Source: Ohtaekwangia koreensis (GTDB lineage Bacteria > Bacteroidota > Bacteroidia > Cytophagales > Cyclobacteriaceae). From it: 64,000 nt of DNA. The stretch is taken from the NCBI RefSeq assembly GCF_900167975.1, contig NZ_FUZU01000002.1, positions 193,501 through 257,500 on the forward strand, written 5' to 3'. Below, piece after piece: positions 63,063-64,000 of the stretch. Numbering within the stretch: the stretch's first letter is position 1; each line of letters begins with the position of its first letter. Both the position numbers and the translations under genes were made by a program. The notes beneath the pieces were generated by a model. The model saw nothing but the letters and a program-made list of their open reading frames with translations, made no database searches and was not told the DNA's origin.

Positions 63063-63432
63063 TTACAATGGCGTTTTCAATCAACGCAAAAAAGGTATCT
63101 GCTTTGTACGGTTTCTTTACCCAGGCAGCAAGACCGGCCTTTTGCGCCTCACGCATTTTTTCAGGATCACGCTCTGTTGTTAGAAAAATGACGGGAATTT
63201 TTGATGTTCCTGTCTGCCCCTTTATTTTATTTAAAAGTTCAAGACCAGTACATTCCGGCATATTATAGTCAGAAAGGACCAGATCAACTGAAATTGTCTC
63301 GTTGTTAAGTACCCCAAATGCCTCATTACCATTCGATGTTGCAATCGTTGCATAGCCAGCTCGCTCCAGCGTATCGCATAGAAAATTTCTGATGCTAGTG
63401 AAGTCTTCAACAACAAGTATTGTTTTTTTCAT
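63052..63432 (-). CDS. cheY: Chemotaxis response regulator CheY
   Basis: A 126-residue receiver domain with E9/D10, phospho-acceptor D55 in LSDYNMPECTG, switch Thr in FLTTE and Lys in VKKPYK. No output domain. It is the first gene of the che operon and overlaps cheA. I chose ATG 63432 (MKKTILVVED); a longer frame to 63447 adds five residues. The motor it acts on is not in view. Confidence 0.93.
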   Translation of the reverse strand: MKKTILVVEDFTSIRNFLCDTLERAGYATIATSNGNEAFGVLNNETISVDLVLSDYNMPECTGLELLNKIKGQTGTSKIPVIFLTTERDPEKMREAQKAGLAAWVKKPYKADTFFALIENAIVNGQ

Positions 63433-63865
63433 TGTAGATGAGGTCATGTGCCTCGTTTTTATAAAGCAAGTTTACCAGTTGTTCACCAGTCCCCTATTCA
63501 GGACTATTATAGAATGATGGTTAGTTTAATTACTTAAGTGCATGTCCGTATTTTTACTTATACAATTGCGGTTACACTGAAGCGAGCCTTAAAAAGGAGA
63601 TGGATACATTGATCTCTAACACAATTTTCTGATGTATATCAGATCAATTGCTATGATTTGAAATATCAATATACCCCATCTTCTGCACCAAGATGACGTT
63701 CATAGCTAACTTTTTACTTGCCAGCGCATCCGAATAACAAACCTGCCATACATATATAGTTCAACTTTCGCGGATATACCGCGAAAGGCTACAGCATGTA
63801 AAAATTTTTATTGCACAAGCGCAGAGTCCAAAAAATAACATCAAAAATTCTCAAAATATTTAGGC
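63433..63865. other. Gap with a perfect 9-bp inverted repeat
   Basis: No gene found. CTTTCGCGG (63765-63773) and CCGCGAAAG (63779-63787) flank a 5-nt ATATA loop. There is no T run, so an operator or a protein-binding site is possible. The che operon promoter should lie near 63433-63500. Confidence 0.45.
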
Positions 63866-63976
63866 ATGACTCTATTCGAAGATCACACACCCACAATTGA
63901 CTTTAACTTAGAACCACATTTTTCATTTAACTTTCCAACTAGGCGTCTTTACAGAAAACAAGATGAAATAACATGA
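63866..63976 (+). CDS. Possible 36-residue ORF
   Basis: An open frame starting MTLFEDHTPTIDF, ending before an overlapping ATGA (63973-63976) that opens another frame running off the window edge. The coupling suggests a real gene pair, but the length gives little support. Confidence 0.3.
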   Translation: MTLFEDHTPTIDFNLEPHFSFNFPTRRLYRKQDEIT

Positions 63977-64000
63977 CCGAGGAAAATGAGATTAGCTATT

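Overview
The window looks like a chromosomal segment of a Bacteroidota bacterium, most likely a free-living Cytophagales (genus is inference). The signs are a secreted metalloprotease ending in a type IX secretion (T9SS) sorting domain, family-typical proteins (DUF6515, DUF2490, carboxypeptidase-regulatory-like, FKBP/SurA chaperones), weak ribosome binding sites, and several promoters matching the Bacteroidota -7 element TAnnTTTG. I saw no tRNA, rRNA, CRISPR array, insertion sequence or prophage.

Layout. 0-5.4 kb (+): a chromate-resistance operon (AraC regulator, pirin, a ChrB-domain/AraC-HTH fusion, DUF2490 protein, ChrA transporter, superoxide dismutase). 5.6-9.2 kb (+): a T9SS metalloprotease and a small secreted protein. 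9.4-11.6 kb (-): a GH89 alpha-N-acetylglucosaminidase lipoprotein. 11.7-16.8 kb (-): a five-gene operon joining two coiled-coil proteins, a substrate-binding domain fused to a peptidoglycan-binding OmpA domain, and an ABC permease and ATPase. 17-22 kb: a response regulator and secreted or membrane proteins of unknown role.

22.1-28.7 kb (-) is the standout: a WGR/HEAT-repeat protein, a SWIM zinc-finger protein, a strongly structured non-coding RNA of about 218 nt, and a retron reverse transcriptase. The RNA has complementary ends, two hairpins and a 19-bp msd-type stem. This is a complete retron; from memory its partners match the class called type XIII (ARM + WHSWIM), for which I recall little experimental work.

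28.8-41.1 kb is mixed housekeeping and accessory content: a frameshifted lipoprotein gene, cupin, SRPBCC, OsmC, DinB, NAPE-PLD-like hydrolase, an ECF sigma factor operon, NhaA, VOC and DUF1330 proteins, and an FKBP. 41.2-49.3 kb (-) joins a RsbU/STAS/RsbW-like partner-switching module to three parvulin-family periplasmic chaperones and a MoxR ATPase. 49.6-56.3 kb holds guaB, rlpA, a TauE/SafE permease, a PadR-regulated FtsX/MacB-type permease and a small ParB-fold protein. 56.9-63.4 kb (-) is a chemotaxis operon (CheY, CheA, CheW, MCP, CheR, CheD) without CheB or flagellar genes in view.

All functional calls come from reading the protein sequences; no database search was run.
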